The notes under the pieces are model-generated. The model was not told the origin of the DNA, ran no database searches, and saw only the letters and a list, made by a program, of their open reading frames with translations. Below, one piece after another: positions 35,506 to 44,527 of a DNA stretch of 64,000 nt. Location: contig CANMQO010000001.1 of NCBI GenBank assembly GCA_947500055.1, positions 1 to 64,000 of the forward strand. The letters are read 5' to 3'. Source of the stretch: an uncultured Paracoccaceae bacterium (GTDB lineage Bacteria > Pseudomonadota > Alphaproteobacteria > Rhodobacterales > Rhodobacteraceae). How positions within the stretch are numbered: position 1 is the stretch's first letter; each line of letters starts with the position of its first letter. A program made the position numbers and the translations under genes.

Positions 35506-36366
35506 ATGATGAACGTCGCTAGAGACTTAACCCTGGACAGGTTGAAATCACCCAAAAAGGTTTCGGTCGTGCCGAAATCCCGGCTTATCGTCGAAGACTT
35601 AAGCGTTGGATATGGTGCGCAGGCAGTCGTGAAGGGCGTATCGTTGTCGGCTTGCGAAGGACAGCTGACAATCCTTGTGGGGCCGAATGGTTGTGGCAAA
35701 TCGACCTTGCTTAAGACCATTGCGCGCGTGCTGCGTCCAATGTACGGCGCTGCGACACTGGATGGCGCGTCCGTCCATGCCACGCCAACCCGCGCATTGG
35801 CGAAACGCATGGCGCTTTTGCCGCAGGGACCGATCGCCCCGGAAGGTCTGACGGTGCAGGAACTGGTGTCGCAAGGCCGCTTTCCGCATCAGACCCTCGC
35901 GCGTCAATGGTCCGCCGAGGATAGCCGCGCTGTTGCCGCTGCGATGGACGCGGCAGACGTGACTGAATTTGCAGAGCGGCACGTGGACAGCCTGTCTGGT
36001 GGCCAACGCCAGCGCTGTTGGATCGCCATGATCCTGGCGCAGGAAACCGGGGTGATCTTGCTGGACGAACCGACCACGTTTCTGGACCTCAAGGTGCAGA
36101 TCGACATCATGTCGTTGCTGCAAAAGATCGCCCATGAGCAAAACCGTACATTGGTCGTCGTCCTGCATGAATTGAATATCGCCGCGATGTATGGCGACAA
36201 AATCGTCATGATGCGCGATGGTCGGATCGTGGATCAGGGGACCGCTGATGATGTGATCACCGGTGAAAACCTCAAATCTGTCTTTGCGTTGAACGCGCAT
36301 GTGATCAAGGACCCGATCTCGAACCGTCCCGTATGCCTGCCGGTTGTGGCAGGCCCGCGCCCATGA
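35506..36366 (+). CDS. Iron-siderophore ABC transporter ATPase (FecE/FepC type)
   Basis: 286 aa. Walker A is GPNGCGKST (59-67), signature [10 protein letters not shown] (about 164), Walker B LLDEPTTFLD (about 185-194) with the T-F-L-D form typical of iron-chelate importers, and the H-switch in VLHELN. About 25 residues precede the ABC core, so ATG 35506 or 35509 is a slightly long start. It is the first gene of the iron operon and overlaps the next by 4 bp. Confidence 0.9.
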   Translation: MMNVARDLTLDRLKSPKKVSVVPKSRLIVEDLSVGYGAQAVVKGVSLSACEGQLTILVGPNGCGKSTLLKTIARVLRPMYGAATLDGASVHATPTRALAKRMALLPQGPIAPEGLTVQELVSQGRFPHQTLARQWSAEDSRAVAAAMDAADVTEFAERHVDSLSGGQRQRCWIAMILAQETGVILLDEPTTFLDLKVQIDIMSLLQKIAHEQNRTLVVVLHELNIAAMYGDKIVMMRDGRIVDQGTADDVITGENLKSVFALNAHVIKDPISNRPVCLPVVAGPRP

Positions 36367-37349
36367 CGCGTGGTTTTGCCGTTAGCCTGCTCTTGATGTT
36401 GGGGGGCATGGTGCTGGCTTTTGGGTGGCATGTCGCGGTGGGGGCCAAAGTCGTGCCGTTGGGCACGGTATTCGAGGCCCTGACCGCCTATGACAGCAGC
36501 ATCTTTGATCATGTGATTATTGTTGATCTGCGCCTGCCGCGCGCGGTTTACGCTGTGCTGGTCGGTGCCTCGCTGGCCGTTGCAGGGGCGCTGATGCAAG
36601 GGATGACGCGGAACCCTTTGGCAGAGCCAGGCATCCTTGGGTTGCTGACCGGCGCATCCTTCGCCGTTGTCATGACCATCGGCTTCTTTGGCCTGTTATC
36701 GCCTGCATGGACACCGCTGGTTGCTGCCATCGGGGCCAGTGTCACTGCCGTGTTGGTCTGGGCTGTTGCCGCCGCCGCACCGGGCGGATCAACGCCGCTG
36801 ACGCTGGTGTTATCGGGTGCAGCGATCACGGCGTTTCTTGGCGCGTTTACCGCGCTGGCGAATTTGCTGGATCAGGAATCGTTCGAAGCACTGCGCGTCT
36901 GGCTCACCGGAACGCTCACCGGTCGGTCGCCCGCGCTGTTGTGGTGGAGCCTGCCGTGGATCACAGGGGGTATGCTGATCGCTTTTGCTATCGCGCGGCA
37001 AGTTACGGCCCTTGCGCTGGGCGACGAAACTGCGGTGGGCCTTGGTGTCCATGTTGCGCGGCTCAAGGCGTTGGCGATGCTTTCGGTCATTGCCCTGACG
37101 GCGGCGTCGGTGTCCATCGCGGGACCGATGGGATTTGTCGGGCTTGTTATCCCGCATGTGGCGCGGATGTTTGTTGGCGCGGATTACCGCTTGATTGTGC
37201 CATTCTCGGCCGGGCTGGGCGCAACTTATCTGCTTTTGGTTGATATCGCTGCGCGGTTGGTTCTGGCCCCCATCGAAGTATCGACCGGTATTGTGACCGT
37301 CATTTTGGGCGCGCCCTTCTTTGTTTGGCTGGTGAGGGCGCGGCTATGA
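36363..37349 (+). CDS. Iron-siderophore ABC transporter permease (FecCD family), subunit 1
   Basis: 328 aa with the FecCD/BtuC hydrophobic pattern. The characteristic block LRLPRAVYAVLVGASLAVAGA (about residue 57-77) is followed by MQGMTRNPLAEPGILG, and GPMGFVGLVIPHVARM lies near residue 255. ATG 36363 overlaps the ATPase stop as ATGA. It forms the membrane channel with the next permease as a heterodimer. Confidence 0.9.
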   Translation: MTRGFAVSLLLMLGGMVLAFGWHVAVGAKVVPLGTVFEALTAYDSSIFDHVIIVDLRLPRAVYAVLVGASLAVAGALMQGMTRNPLAEPGILGLLTGASFAVVMTIGFFGLLSPAWTPLVAAIGASVTAVLVWAVAAAAPGGSTPLTLVLSGAAITAFLGAFTALANLLDQESFEALRVWLTGTLTGRSPALLWWSLPWITGGMLIAFAIARQVTALALGDETAVGLGVHVARLKALAMLSVIALTAASVSIAGPMGFVGLVIPHVARMFVGADYRLIVPFSAGLGATYLLLVDIAARLVLAPIEVSTGIVTVILGAPFFVWLVRARL

Positions 37350-38395
37350 CCACAATCGTTCTGAACCGGTTTGACGGACGGCTATCACTAAGGCTGCAAT
37401 CCCGCGCGCTTTGGCTGTCGGCTATTCTGTTGGGCGCACTTGTCGCAATCACCGCGACGAGCCTGATGAGTGGAAGTTATCCGCTCTCTGTCTCAGCAGT
37501 CTGGGAGACCTTATTCGCAAGCGCGCCTTCGGACATGGCGGAAACAGTCGTCTGGCAGTTCCGCTTTCCCCGCACGCTGGTAGCGGCGTTGGCGGGCGCG
37601 TTGTTTGGCCTGTCGGGTGCGATCTTGCAGAATGTCACACGCAATCCGCTGGCCGATCCGTCACTGGTGGGTGTCAGTCAGGGGGCAAGTCTTGCGGTGG
37701 TTGCGATTATCGTCGTCTATCCCGATGTGAACCCGGCCCTGCGCCCACTTTTTGCCTTTGGTGGCGCCTTGGCCGTTGCGGCCCTGATCCAAAGCATCGC
37801 AATGCAGCGCGGGGGTGAGGCCACGATGCGGTTTATCCTCACCGGTATCGGGGTGGCCGCGTTCATTGCGGCAGTCACGAGCGCGATGTTGACCTATGGC
37901 AACATAGATCAGGCACAGTCAGCCTTGGGCTGGCTTGCGGGCTCCATTCACGCGGTTGGCTGGACAGAGGTCTGGTCGCTCTCGCTTTGCCTTGCCATTC
38001 TCGTGCCGGTGCTGATCTGGGCGGCCCGGTACATGTCTGTTCTGCGCATGGGGGCAGAGGTTGCGATGGGTCTGGGCGTGCCCGTGCGGTTTGCCCGCAT
38101 CGGGTTGATTACGCTATCGGTCGCATTGGCGGCATTCGCTGTTGCAGCGGTCGGACCACTGGGCTTCGTTGGCCTTGTCGCCCCCCATTTGGCGCGACGC
38201 ATCGCCCAGGCAGGCGTCGGACAGCATCTTGTTCTGACAGCGCTCACCGGTGCCGTTATGGTCGCGTCGGCCGACATCATAGGGCGCACCGCCTTTGCCC
38301 CCATCCAGATACCCGCAGGTATCCTGACCGCCATTCTTGGCGTGCCGGTATTCCTGTTTCTGATCATCAAACAAAACCACAACCGCCAGCTTTAA
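37346..38395 (+). CDS. Iron-siderophore ABC transporter permease (FecCD family), subunit 2
   Basis: 349 aa, FecCD family; the N-terminal 20 residues are hydrophilic. FRFPRTLVAALAGALFGLSGA (about residue 72-92) precedes ILQNVTRNPLADPSLVG, and GPLGFVGLVAPHLARR lies near residue 270. ATG 37346 overlaps the preceding stop by 4 bp. Tandem FecCD genes are usual for ferric-siderophore importers such as FepDG. Confidence 0.9.
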   Translation: MTTIVLNRFDGRLSLRLQSRALWLSAILLGALVAITATSLMSGSYPLSVSAVWETLFASAPSDMAETVVWQFRFPRTLVAALAGALFGLSGAILQNVTRNPLADPSLVGVSQGASLAVVAIIVVYPDVNPALRPLFAFGGALAVAALIQSIAMQRGGEATMRFILTGIGVAAFIAAVTSAMLTYGNIDQAQSALGWLAGSIHAVGWTEVWSLSLCLAILVPVLIWAARYMSVLRMGAEVAMGLGVPVRFARIGLITLSVALAAFAVAAVGPLGFVGLVAPHLARRIAQAGVGQHLVLTALTGAVMVASADIIGRTAFAPIQIPAGILTAILGVPVFLFLIIKQNHNRQL

Positions 38396-38443
38396 GCGCG
38401 CATCGCTTTCGCCAGCAAAGTCTTCAAAATCCGGAGAACCAAT

Positions 38444-38644
38444 ATGCACCGTGTTCCTGCGGCGAATGCTGCCTTTATGCCGACCCTTGCCTTCGTCCCC
38501 AAACAGGCTGACCGCGTTGTCGGTCTGCATGACCCACAGCTTACAGGGGGCGTCATTGAAACGGGTGCTCCGGGCGTTTCGTTTGCCGAGATGGCCGCAG
38601 CCCGGCACTTGATCGCCACCAACAACCCAGTGCCGGAGGCGTAA
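38444..38644 (+). pseudogene. Short ORF resembling an N-terminal siderophore-binding-protein fragment
   Basis: 66 aa preceded by GGAGAACCAAT, so it could be translated; the stop lies 2 bp before the next start codon. It lacks a clear signal peptide, but its middle (ADRVVGLHDPQLTGGVIETGA) resembles the PxRIVxLHDPxLTxPLIELG block near the N-terminus of siderophore-binding proteins, also present in the intact gene at 40667. The rest of such a protein is absent. The best reading is a degraded or truncated binding-protein copy. A real small protein translated for coupling with the next gene is the alternative. Confidence 0.4.
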
Positions 38645-38646
38645 AG

Positions 38647-39600
38647 ATGAAAGCATTTCTCTGCGCTGCTGTGCTTGCGTCCTGCGCGATGCCTGTGTTT
38701 GGCGAGGATTTCCCGCTGACCATCACGCATAAATTCGGGACAACGGAAATTCCGCAAAAGCCGATCCGGATTGCGACCGTGGATTATGCCGGAGCCGATG
38801 ATTTGCTGGCGCTCGGCATTCAACCTGTCGCGTATCGCTATTGGTACGGGGATCATGCCGAAATGTTGTGGCCTTGGGCCTCTCCGCTCCTGCAAGGCGA
38901 AGCGGAGGTGCTGGTCGGCGCGCTTGATTTTGAACAGATCGCCCGGGCGGAGCCTGACATCATCCTGTCGCTTTGGTCCGGGATCGACCAAAATGAATAT
39001 GATCAATTGTCACAGATCGCCCCCGTTGTCGCAGTGCCGCCCGGCGTCGGCGATTACGCCTTGCCCTGGGACGAACGCGCGCGCATCGCCGGACGTGCGA
39101 TTGGTCTGCAAGATGCCGTCGACGCCAAGATCGCCAGTATTGAGCAAAAGCTGGCAGAGGTCGCCGCGGCGCATCCCGAATGGGACGGTCTGACGGCTGC
39201 GGTGGGCTTTGTTAGTGATGGTGTTGGTGCCTACACCGAAACGGACGTTCGTCCACAGCTTCTGTCCAGCCTGGGTTTCAAAAACCCTCAGGCGGTGGCC
39301 GACCTTGCCGCGCCGGGAGCGTTCTCGGTCCGGTTCAGTCAAGAGGACCTGAGCCCGCTGGATGCTGATCTTCTGATCTGGATTGATGCTGCCGGCAATT
39401 TTCAACCGGTCGAGGATCTTGTCGCCCGGCCCTTTCTGAAGGCCGCGCAGGATGGTCGCGAGGTGTTCATGGGCAAGGATATGACCGGTGCCTTTTCGCA
39501 CGCAAGCCTGCTGTCGCTGCCCTATGCCATTGACCGGATGGCGCCGATGTTTGCGGCAGCGCTGGATGGTGATCCGACGACATATGCCGATGACCGATAA
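38647..39600 (+). CDS. Periplasmic iron-siderophore-binding protein, copy 1
   Basis: 317 aa with a signal peptide ending near MPVFGEDF. It belongs to the FepB/FecB-type class III binding proteins: ITHKFGTTEIPQKPIRIATVDYAGADDLLALGIQPVA near the N-terminus and the typical long-helix hinge. It binds a ferric siderophore or similar chelate in the periplasm and passes it to the FecCD permeases. The start has AAAG 2-3 nt away and is probably coupled to the short ORF before it. Confidence 0.87.
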   Translation: MKAFLCAAVLASCAMPVFGEDFPLTITHKFGTTEIPQKPIRIATVDYAGADDLLALGIQPVAYRYWYGDHAEMLWPWASPLLQGEAEVLVGALDFEQIARAEPDIILSLWSGIDQNEYDQLSQIAPVVAVPPGVGDYALPWDERARIAGRAIGLQDAVDAKIASIEQKLAEVAAAHPEWDGLTAAVGFVSDGVGAYTETDVRPQLLSSLGFKNPQAVADLAAPGAFSVRFSQEDLSPLDADLLIWIDAAGNFQPVEDLVARPFLKAAQDGREVFMGKDMTGAFSHASLLSLPYAIDRMAPMFAAALDGDPTTYADDR

Positions 39601-39622
39601 GCGAACAAAGAAAGAAGACCCC

Positions 39623-39832
39623 ATGACCCGCTTGCCCATCGCCGCGATGTCCATCATCTGCGCCAGTCCTGTCATCGCCCTTGATCGCGACGCCGGAATG
39701 CATGCATTTAGGCAGGTCGCTGGTGAAACCTGTATCCCTGCTGACCCGCAGCGCATTATCACTTTGCAGGACCAGAACGGGCCGTTGCCGTTGATGGAAC
39801 CCGGGGTGAAGCGCGGCCTTTTCATTGAATGA
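39623..39832 (+). pseudogene. Truncated siderophore-binding-protein gene (signal peptide plus about 45 residues)
   Basis: 69 aa with an apparent signal peptide (MTRLPIAAMSIICASPVIA) and then IPADPQRIITLQDQNGPLPLMEPGV. This matches the N-terminal region of siderophore-binding proteins and parallels IPVNPQRIISGHDLPITIPMIELGI of the intact gene at 40667. The remaining roughly 230 residues are missing; the frame stops at TGA 39830-39832, which overlaps the ATG of the fhuF-like gene. AAGAAGA lies upstream of its start, so translation may still couple to fhuF. It is most likely a deletion remnant. Confidence 0.65.
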
Positions 39833-40653
39833 TCCACGCTGTGCCCACTTCCTTACGGCATGCGCTGGATGCATTGCCCAAGCTGCACGCGGATTTCTCT
39901 CCCGTGGCGTGCTGGGGCGATGTGCTCGATGATATCGCGTTTGAAGCCGTGCCGGATCAGACGCTTGTTTCTTGGATGCAGGCTGCGGCCGCCAAAGAGC
40001 CCTGTGGCGATGCCCGACTACAGGCTGCCTATCTGATGAGTGATCTTGCGGGGGCCGTTGGTGAGGTGCTGGCAGGGTTGGCGCTGCGCGGCTATTGGCT
40101 GGTCTCTGCCGGTGCTGGTCGCGTTGCACTGACCGCGCGCCAGACAGCATGGGAGGATGATGGCGAAACCGGTGTGGCGCAGGTGTTCGATGTCGTTCTG
40201 GACCCGGCCGGATGTGGTTTTGTCCAACGGCCCAACCACAAAGCTTTTGCAACAGCAGTCGAAGCGATTTTCGGCCCTTTCATTCGCCAGCTCAGCGCTG
40301 CATCGGGACTGGGGCAGCCGGCCCTTTTCCGGCTGGTTGGGGATAGCTTTGGCTATGCGTTTCTTGCCCATGGGCGTCTGCTGGGCTGCCCTCTGACCGG
40401 CATCAACCATGCGAAAGCGATTTTCCAGATTTCCGGCACGAAGCTGCGGAATAAACAACTACGCTTTGACTACATCACCCTGCCTGAGGCGCCGGAGATC
40501 GGCGACTGGCTGCGCGTCCGTGGCGGATGTTGCCGGGCCTATACCCGCCCCGGAAAGCCCAACTACTGCACCACCTGCGTGTTGCGCGATGATGACAGCC
40601 GCAATGAGCGCTACCGCAATTTTCTGCGACGCAAGCATGTACCAACCCCCTAA
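39829..40653 (+). CDS. fhuF: FhuF-like siderophore-iron reductase
   Basis: 274 aa. The C-terminus carries CC (234-235), then 11 residues, then CxxC (247, 250): the cysteine cluster that binds the [2Fe-2S] centre in FhuF-type reductases. These cytoplasmic proteins reduce ferric siderophores after uptake to release Fe(II). ATG 39829 overlaps the end of the truncated ORF before it. It sits inside the iron importer operon, as expected. The N-terminal 150 residues diverge from the E. coli protein, so substrate preference is unclear. Confidence 0.85.
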   Translation: MIHAVPTSLRHALDALPKLHADFSPVACWGDVLDDIAFEAVPDQTLVSWMQAAAAKEPCGDARLQAAYLMSDLAGAVGEVLAGLALRGYWLVSAGAGRVALTARQTAWEDDGETGVAQVFDVVLDPAGCGFVQRPNHKAFATAVEAIFGPFIRQLSAASGLGQPALFRLVGDSFGYAFLAHGRLLGCPLTGINHAKAIFQISGTKLRNKQLRFDYITLPEAPEIGDWLRVRGGCCRAYTRPGKPNYCTTCVLRDDDSRNERYRNFLRRKHVPTP

Positions 40654-40666
40654 AAGGACCGAACTT

Positions 40667-41617
40667 ATGCGACTGATCACTCTCTTTTGCGCAATGCTGT
40701 TTGCGACAACGGCAACGGCCGAAGACACCCGCACCGTAACCGACGATACGGGGGTTGAAATTACTATTCCTGTGAACCCGCAGCGCATCATCTCAGGCCA
40801 TGACCTGCCCATCACGATCCCGATGATCGAGCTTGGGATTTTTCCCATCGGCAGCCACGGACGCGGCGAAACGGTGGATGAGGCGTTTATTCGCGGCTCT
40901 GCCTCACTGACGGGCGTGGATTTTGACAACTCCGATATCTCTTGGGTTGGCAACCGTCCGATTGATGTGGAACTGATCGCGGCCCTTGACCCCGACCTGA
41001 TTATCACAACCACATGGCAGCCCGCCGACGTGGACCAGCTTCGTCAGATTGCCCCAACCTTCGTTGTTGATTTTGCGACGCGCGATGAATGGAGCATCTA
41101 TGACCTGCTGGCCGATCTGACGGGGCAGGCGGGTGAACTTGATTTGCTGAAGCGCCGCTACGAAGTCCAGCTAGAAGCGATCAAGAACGAGATTGACACC
41201 GCCAATATCACGGTGTCGACGATCCACGCCTATGATGGCCAGCTGTTTGCCTACAACCCCTATGGCACGATCGGAAAGGTGCTGGTTGATGCAGGGTTTG
41301 ACCGCCCGGACCTGATTGAGAGGATCGGCTTGAACGAAAGTGAAGAGTTCACGGCCGAGCTTTTGCCGGAATTCGATGGCGATTTCATCATCACAACGCA
41401 TCGTTCATCTGGCGGCGATACACCAGATGCCGTGCGTGGATATTTTGAGGCTGTGGTCCCCGGCTACTGCGATCTTTTGCATGCCTGCCGTGAGGGGCAG
41501 ATGTATATCCTGTCCCGCGCCGAGGCCGCAGCGACATCCTATAATGCATTGATCCAAACCGCCTATACGTTGCGGAGTATTATTGGTGGTTCCGACTTCA
41601 CGCCGCTTGCGCGATGA
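40667..41617 (+). CDS. Periplasmic iron-siderophore-binding protein, copy 2
   Basis: 316 aa with a signal peptide ending near TATAED. The mature start DTRTVTDDTGVEITIPVNPQRII is classical for the FepB family, followed by SHGRG and a long hinge helix. It is a second, divergent binding protein for the same permease set, so the system may accept more than one chelate. AAAAGGACCG lies before ATG 40667. The frame upstream to 40409 is a shadow of fhuF. Confidence 0.88.
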   Translation: MRLITLFCAMLFATTATAEDTRTVTDDTGVEITIPVNPQRIISGHDLPITIPMIELGIFPIGSHGRGETVDEAFIRGSASLTGVDFDNSDISWVGNRPIDVELIAALDPDLIITTTWQPADVDQLRQIAPTFVVDFATRDEWSIYDLLADLTGQAGELDLLKRRYEVQLEAIKNEIDTANITVSTIHAYDGQLFAYNPYGTIGKVLVDAGFDRPDLIERIGLNESEEFTAELLPEFDGDFIITTHRSSGGDTPDAVRGYFEAVVPGYCDLLHACREGQMYILSRAEAAATSYNALIQTAYTLRSIIGGSDFTPLAR

Positions 41618-41677
41618 CAGGCGCAGGGTGTCAGAAACCGCATCGGTGCCGCCGCCAGAGCCGCCCTGGTCCCGACC

Positions 41678-42694
41678 CTAGTCGCCGTTGGATGGTGTCA
41701 GCCGGGCCAGAAGTGAGCTTTGTGTGACCTGGCCAACGGGTTGCCCGTTTTCCATCACCTGCAATGCGTTGGCGTTGATCTGGTGCATGATGTCCTGCAC
41801 AGGCGTTTCCACGTCAATTGCGGGCCCTTTGGCCGTGCCGTCCGTCATCACGTCGCGTGCCGTCAGCACACCCAGCGGGTTCATATGCGCCACGAAATCG
41901 GCCACATATTCATTCGCCGGGTTGGTGAAAATGTCACGGGGGGTGCCACATTGGACAATCCGTCCGCCCTCCATGATCGCAATCCGGTTGCCGATCTTGA
42001 ACGCTTCATCAAGGTCATGGCTGACAAAGATGATCGTGCGGTTGCGTTGTTTTTGCAGGTCCAGCAATTCATCCTGCAACTTGGTCCGGATCAGGGGATC
42101 AAGGGCCGAGAACGGTTCATCCATCAACAGGATCGGCGCGTCGGTGGCAAAGGCGCGGGCAAGACCCACCCGCTGTTGCATCCCACCCGACAGTTCGCCC
42201 ACCAAGGCATCGGCACGGTCGGCAAGGCCCACCATCTCCAGCTCCTGATCCACCCGCTTCAGGCGCGCGGTTTTTTCAAGTCCCGCCAGTTCCAGCCCCA
42301 GCCCGACATTGTCACGCACAGTCCGCCATGGCAGCAGGCCGAATTGCTGGAACACCATCGACACGCATTCGCGCCTGACGCGCCGCAGATCGGACGCCGA
42401 CGCCTTGCCGACGCTACAGGACCAATCTCCGTCAAAGATACGTACCTCGCCCCGGATCACGGGGTTCAGCCCGTTTACGGCGCGCAGCAGCGTCGATTTT
42501 CCCGAACCGGACAGCCCCATCAACACAAGGATTTCGCCAACTTCCACGTTCAGCGAACAGTTGTGGACGCCAAGGATCTGGCCGGTTTTTTCCCGAATTT
42601 CGGGCCGTTCCAACCCGTCATCCATCAGGGGCAGGGCGGTCAGCGGTTTGTTCCCGAAAACAATCGAGACATTGTCGAATTCAACGGCGTTCAT
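41678..42694 (-). CDS. choV: Choline ABC transporter ATPase (ChoV)
   Basis: 338 aa. Walker A GLSGSGKST lies at about 59-67, LSGGMQQRVGLARA at about 167, and LLMDEPFSALDPLIR at about 189, all of the OpuAA/ProV class. The C-terminal 60 residues carry a single CBS-like segment, shorter than in ProV. It ends a choX-choW-choV operon, overlaps choW by 4 bp and imports choline (or betaine) for the divergent bet genes. No terminator is obvious after it. Confidence 0.9.
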   Translation of the reverse strand: MNAVEFDNVSIVFGNKPLTALPLMDDGLERPEIREKTGQILGVHNCSLNVEVGEILVLMGLSGSGKSTLLRAVNGLNPVIRGEVRIFDGDWSCSVGKASASDLRRVRRECVSMVFQQFGLLPWRTVRDNVGLGLELAGLEKTARLKRVDQELEMVGLADRADALVGELSGGMQQRVGLARAFATDAPILLMDEPFSALDPLIRTKLQDELLDLQKQRNRTIIFVSHDLDEAFKIGNRIAIMEGGRIVQCGTPRDIFTNPANEYVADFVAHMNPLGVLTARDVMTDGTAKGPAIDVETPVQDIMHQINANALQVMENGQPVGQVTQSSLLARLTPSNGD

Positions 42695-43521
42695 TTGTTC
42701 ACTCTCAACATCCGGTCCAGCATGATGGCGACCGCAACAATGGCAAAGCCCGATTCAAACCCAAGCCCCGGATCGTTGCGCCCCAATGCCTGAACCACCG
42801 GTTTTCCCAACCCGTTCGCACCGACATAGGCCGAGATGACGACCATCGACAGCGACAGCATGATCACCTGATTTAGCCCCGCCATGATCTGCGGAAAGGC
42901 ATAGGGCAGCTCCACTTTCCACAGACGTTGCGCGGGTGTGGCACCAAAGGATTCAGCGGCCTCCAGCAGGGGCGTCGGGGTGTTGGACACACCCAGATAG
43001 GTCAGCCGGACCGGTGCCGGCAAAACAAAGATCACAGTCGCAAACAGACCCGGCACCATGCCCAGACCAAAGAACACGATGGCCGGGATCAGATAGACAA
43101 AGGCCGGCAGGGTCTGCATCAGATCCAGAACCGGGCTCAGCGCCTGATAGGCGCGGGGGCGATGGGCCAGAAAAATGCCAATCGGCACGCCTAACCCCAT
43201 GCAGACGACACAGGATGACAGCACCAAAGCGAGGCTATCGGTGGTTTCGTCCCAATAGCCCTGATTGATCACGAAAAGCAGGCATGCAAGCACCAGAAGG
43301 CAGATTTTCCATGACCGCTGCAAGCCCCATGTCAGCGCCACAAAAAACGCCACCACGATCCAGGCAGGCGGGGTTTGCAGGCACCACACGATGCCGTCAA
43401 TCATCGCGTCCAGCCCATCGCTTAACGCGTCAAAGGCTGGTCGGCCATTATCCTTCAGCCAGTCCACAGCCGTTTCGGACCAGTCTCCGACTGGAATTTT
43501 GTTATCTGTCAGCCAGCTCAT
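42691..43521 (-). CDS. choW: Choline ABC transporter permease (ChoW)
   Basis: 276 aa, ProW-type inner-membrane permease. The N-terminal 60 residues are soluble or single-span, then five to six membrane segments. The EAA-like loop reads EAAESFGATPAQRLWKVELP. ATG 43521 is chosen over the longer frame to 43626 because the latter crosses a terminator hairpin at 43545-43573. It overlaps choV by 4 bp. Confidence 0.88.
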   Translation of the reverse strand: MSWLTDNKIPVGDWSETAVDWLKDNGRPAFDALSDGLDAMIDGIVWCLQTPPAWIVVAFFVALTWGLQRSWKICLLVLACLLFVINQGYWDETTDSLALVLSSCVVCMGLGVPIGIFLAHRPRAYQALSPVLDLMQTLPAFVYLIPAIVFFGLGMVPGLFATVIFVLPAPVRLTYLGVSNTPTPLLEAAESFGATPAQRLWKVELPYAFPQIMAGLNQVIMLSLSMVVISAYVGANGLGKPVVQALGRNDPGLGFESGFAIVAVAIMLDRMLRVNK

Positions 43522-43544
43522 ACCCGCCCCTTGTTCGCCAAAAA

Positions 43545-43573
43545 AAAGGGGGAGCAATGGCTGCTCCCCCTTT
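43545..43573 (-). terminator. Terminator/attenuator between choX and choW
   Basis: On the minus strand a perfect 12-bp stem (arms 43562-43573 and 43545-43556) is followed by a run of eight T residues (43541-43548 as A on the plus strand), a full intrinsic terminator. It lies 6 bp after the choX stop, so most transcripts should end there, giving more binding protein than membrane components. Confidence 0.85.
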
Positions 43574-43579
43574 GTCTTT

Positions 43580-44503
43580 TTACTCAGCCAAGGCGGCTGT
43601 GACCGCGCCAACCGCGTCGCCGCCATCCTTGGTTGTCACGCCGTCCAGCCAGGCCGTCCAGGCATCGGGATTGGCAGCCAGCCATGCTTTGGCGGCATCC
43701 TCGGGGTCAACATCATCATTCAGGATGGCCCCCATGATCTCATTCTCCATGGCGAGCGAGAATGCGAGGTTTTGCAGCAGCTTACCGGTGTTAGGACATT
43801 CCGTGACATATCCTGCACGGGTATTGGTTGCCACAATGGCGCCGCCCAGATCAGGGCCAAAATAGTCATCACCGCCGGGCAGGTAGGTCATGTCGTAATT
43901 GGCATTCATCGGATGCGGCTCCCAGCCAAGGAACACAACAGGTTCGTCCCGGTCACCGGCCCGTTCCACCTGTGCCAGCATGCCCTGTTCCGAGCTTTCG
44001 ACAACTTCGAACCCGTCCAGCCCAAAGGCGTTGGCGTCGATCATGTCCTGGATCAGGCGGTTGCCGTCATTGCCCGCCTCGATCCCGTAAATCTTGCCAT
44101 CCAGCGCGTCGGCAGCCTGGGCGATAGATGCAAAATCAGTGATCCCTGCGGCGACACCCGCAGCATTGGTGGCCAGCGTGTATTTTGCACCCTCAAGATT
44201 TGTGCGCACCGTATCGACGGTTCCCGCCTCACGGTAGCTGGCGATGTCACCTTCCATCGTGGGCATCCAGTTCCCGAGAAAGACATCGATATCACCCTGC
44301 GCCATGGAAGCATAGGTGACCGGTACCGAGAGGATGTCAGTCGATGTTTCGTAGCCCAATGCCTCCAGCACGATGGATGTTGCCGCCGTCGTCGCCGTGA
44401 TGTCCGTCCAGCCGACATCGGAAAAGCGGACCATGTCGCAATCTGCAAATGCAGGCGCGGCGGCACAGATGGCCAATACGGATAGTGTGGATTTCAGTTT
44501 CAT
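43580..44503 (-). CDS. choX: Choline-binding periplasmic protein (ChoX)
   Basis: 307 aa with a signal peptide ending near AAPAFADC. It belongs to the OpuAC glycine-betaine/choline-binding family. VRFSDVGWTDITATTAATS, FLGNWMPTM and FLGWEPHPMN supply the tryptophans and tyrosines that normally form the aromatic box for the quaternary ammonium group. Placement with betI-betC-betB-betA favours choline over betaine. GGGAG precedes the start. It is the first gene of the minus-strand transporter operon. Confidence 0.9.
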   Translation of the reverse strand: MKLKSTLSVLAICAAAPAFADCDMVRFSDVGWTDITATTAATSIVLEALGYETSTDILSVPVTYASMAQGDIDVFLGNWMPTMEGDIASYREAGTVDTVRTNLEGAKYTLATNAAGVAAGITDFASIAQAADALDGKIYGIEAGNDGNRLIQDMIDANAFGLDGFEVVESSEQGMLAQVERAGDRDEPVVFLGWEPHPMNANYDMTYLPGGDDYFGPDLGGAIVATNTRAGYVTECPNTGKLLQNLAFSLAMENEIMGAILNDDVDPEDAAKAWLAANPDAWTAWLDGVTTKDGGDAVGAVTAALAE

Positions 44504-44527
44504 GTTTGTACTCCCATATTTTTCTTG

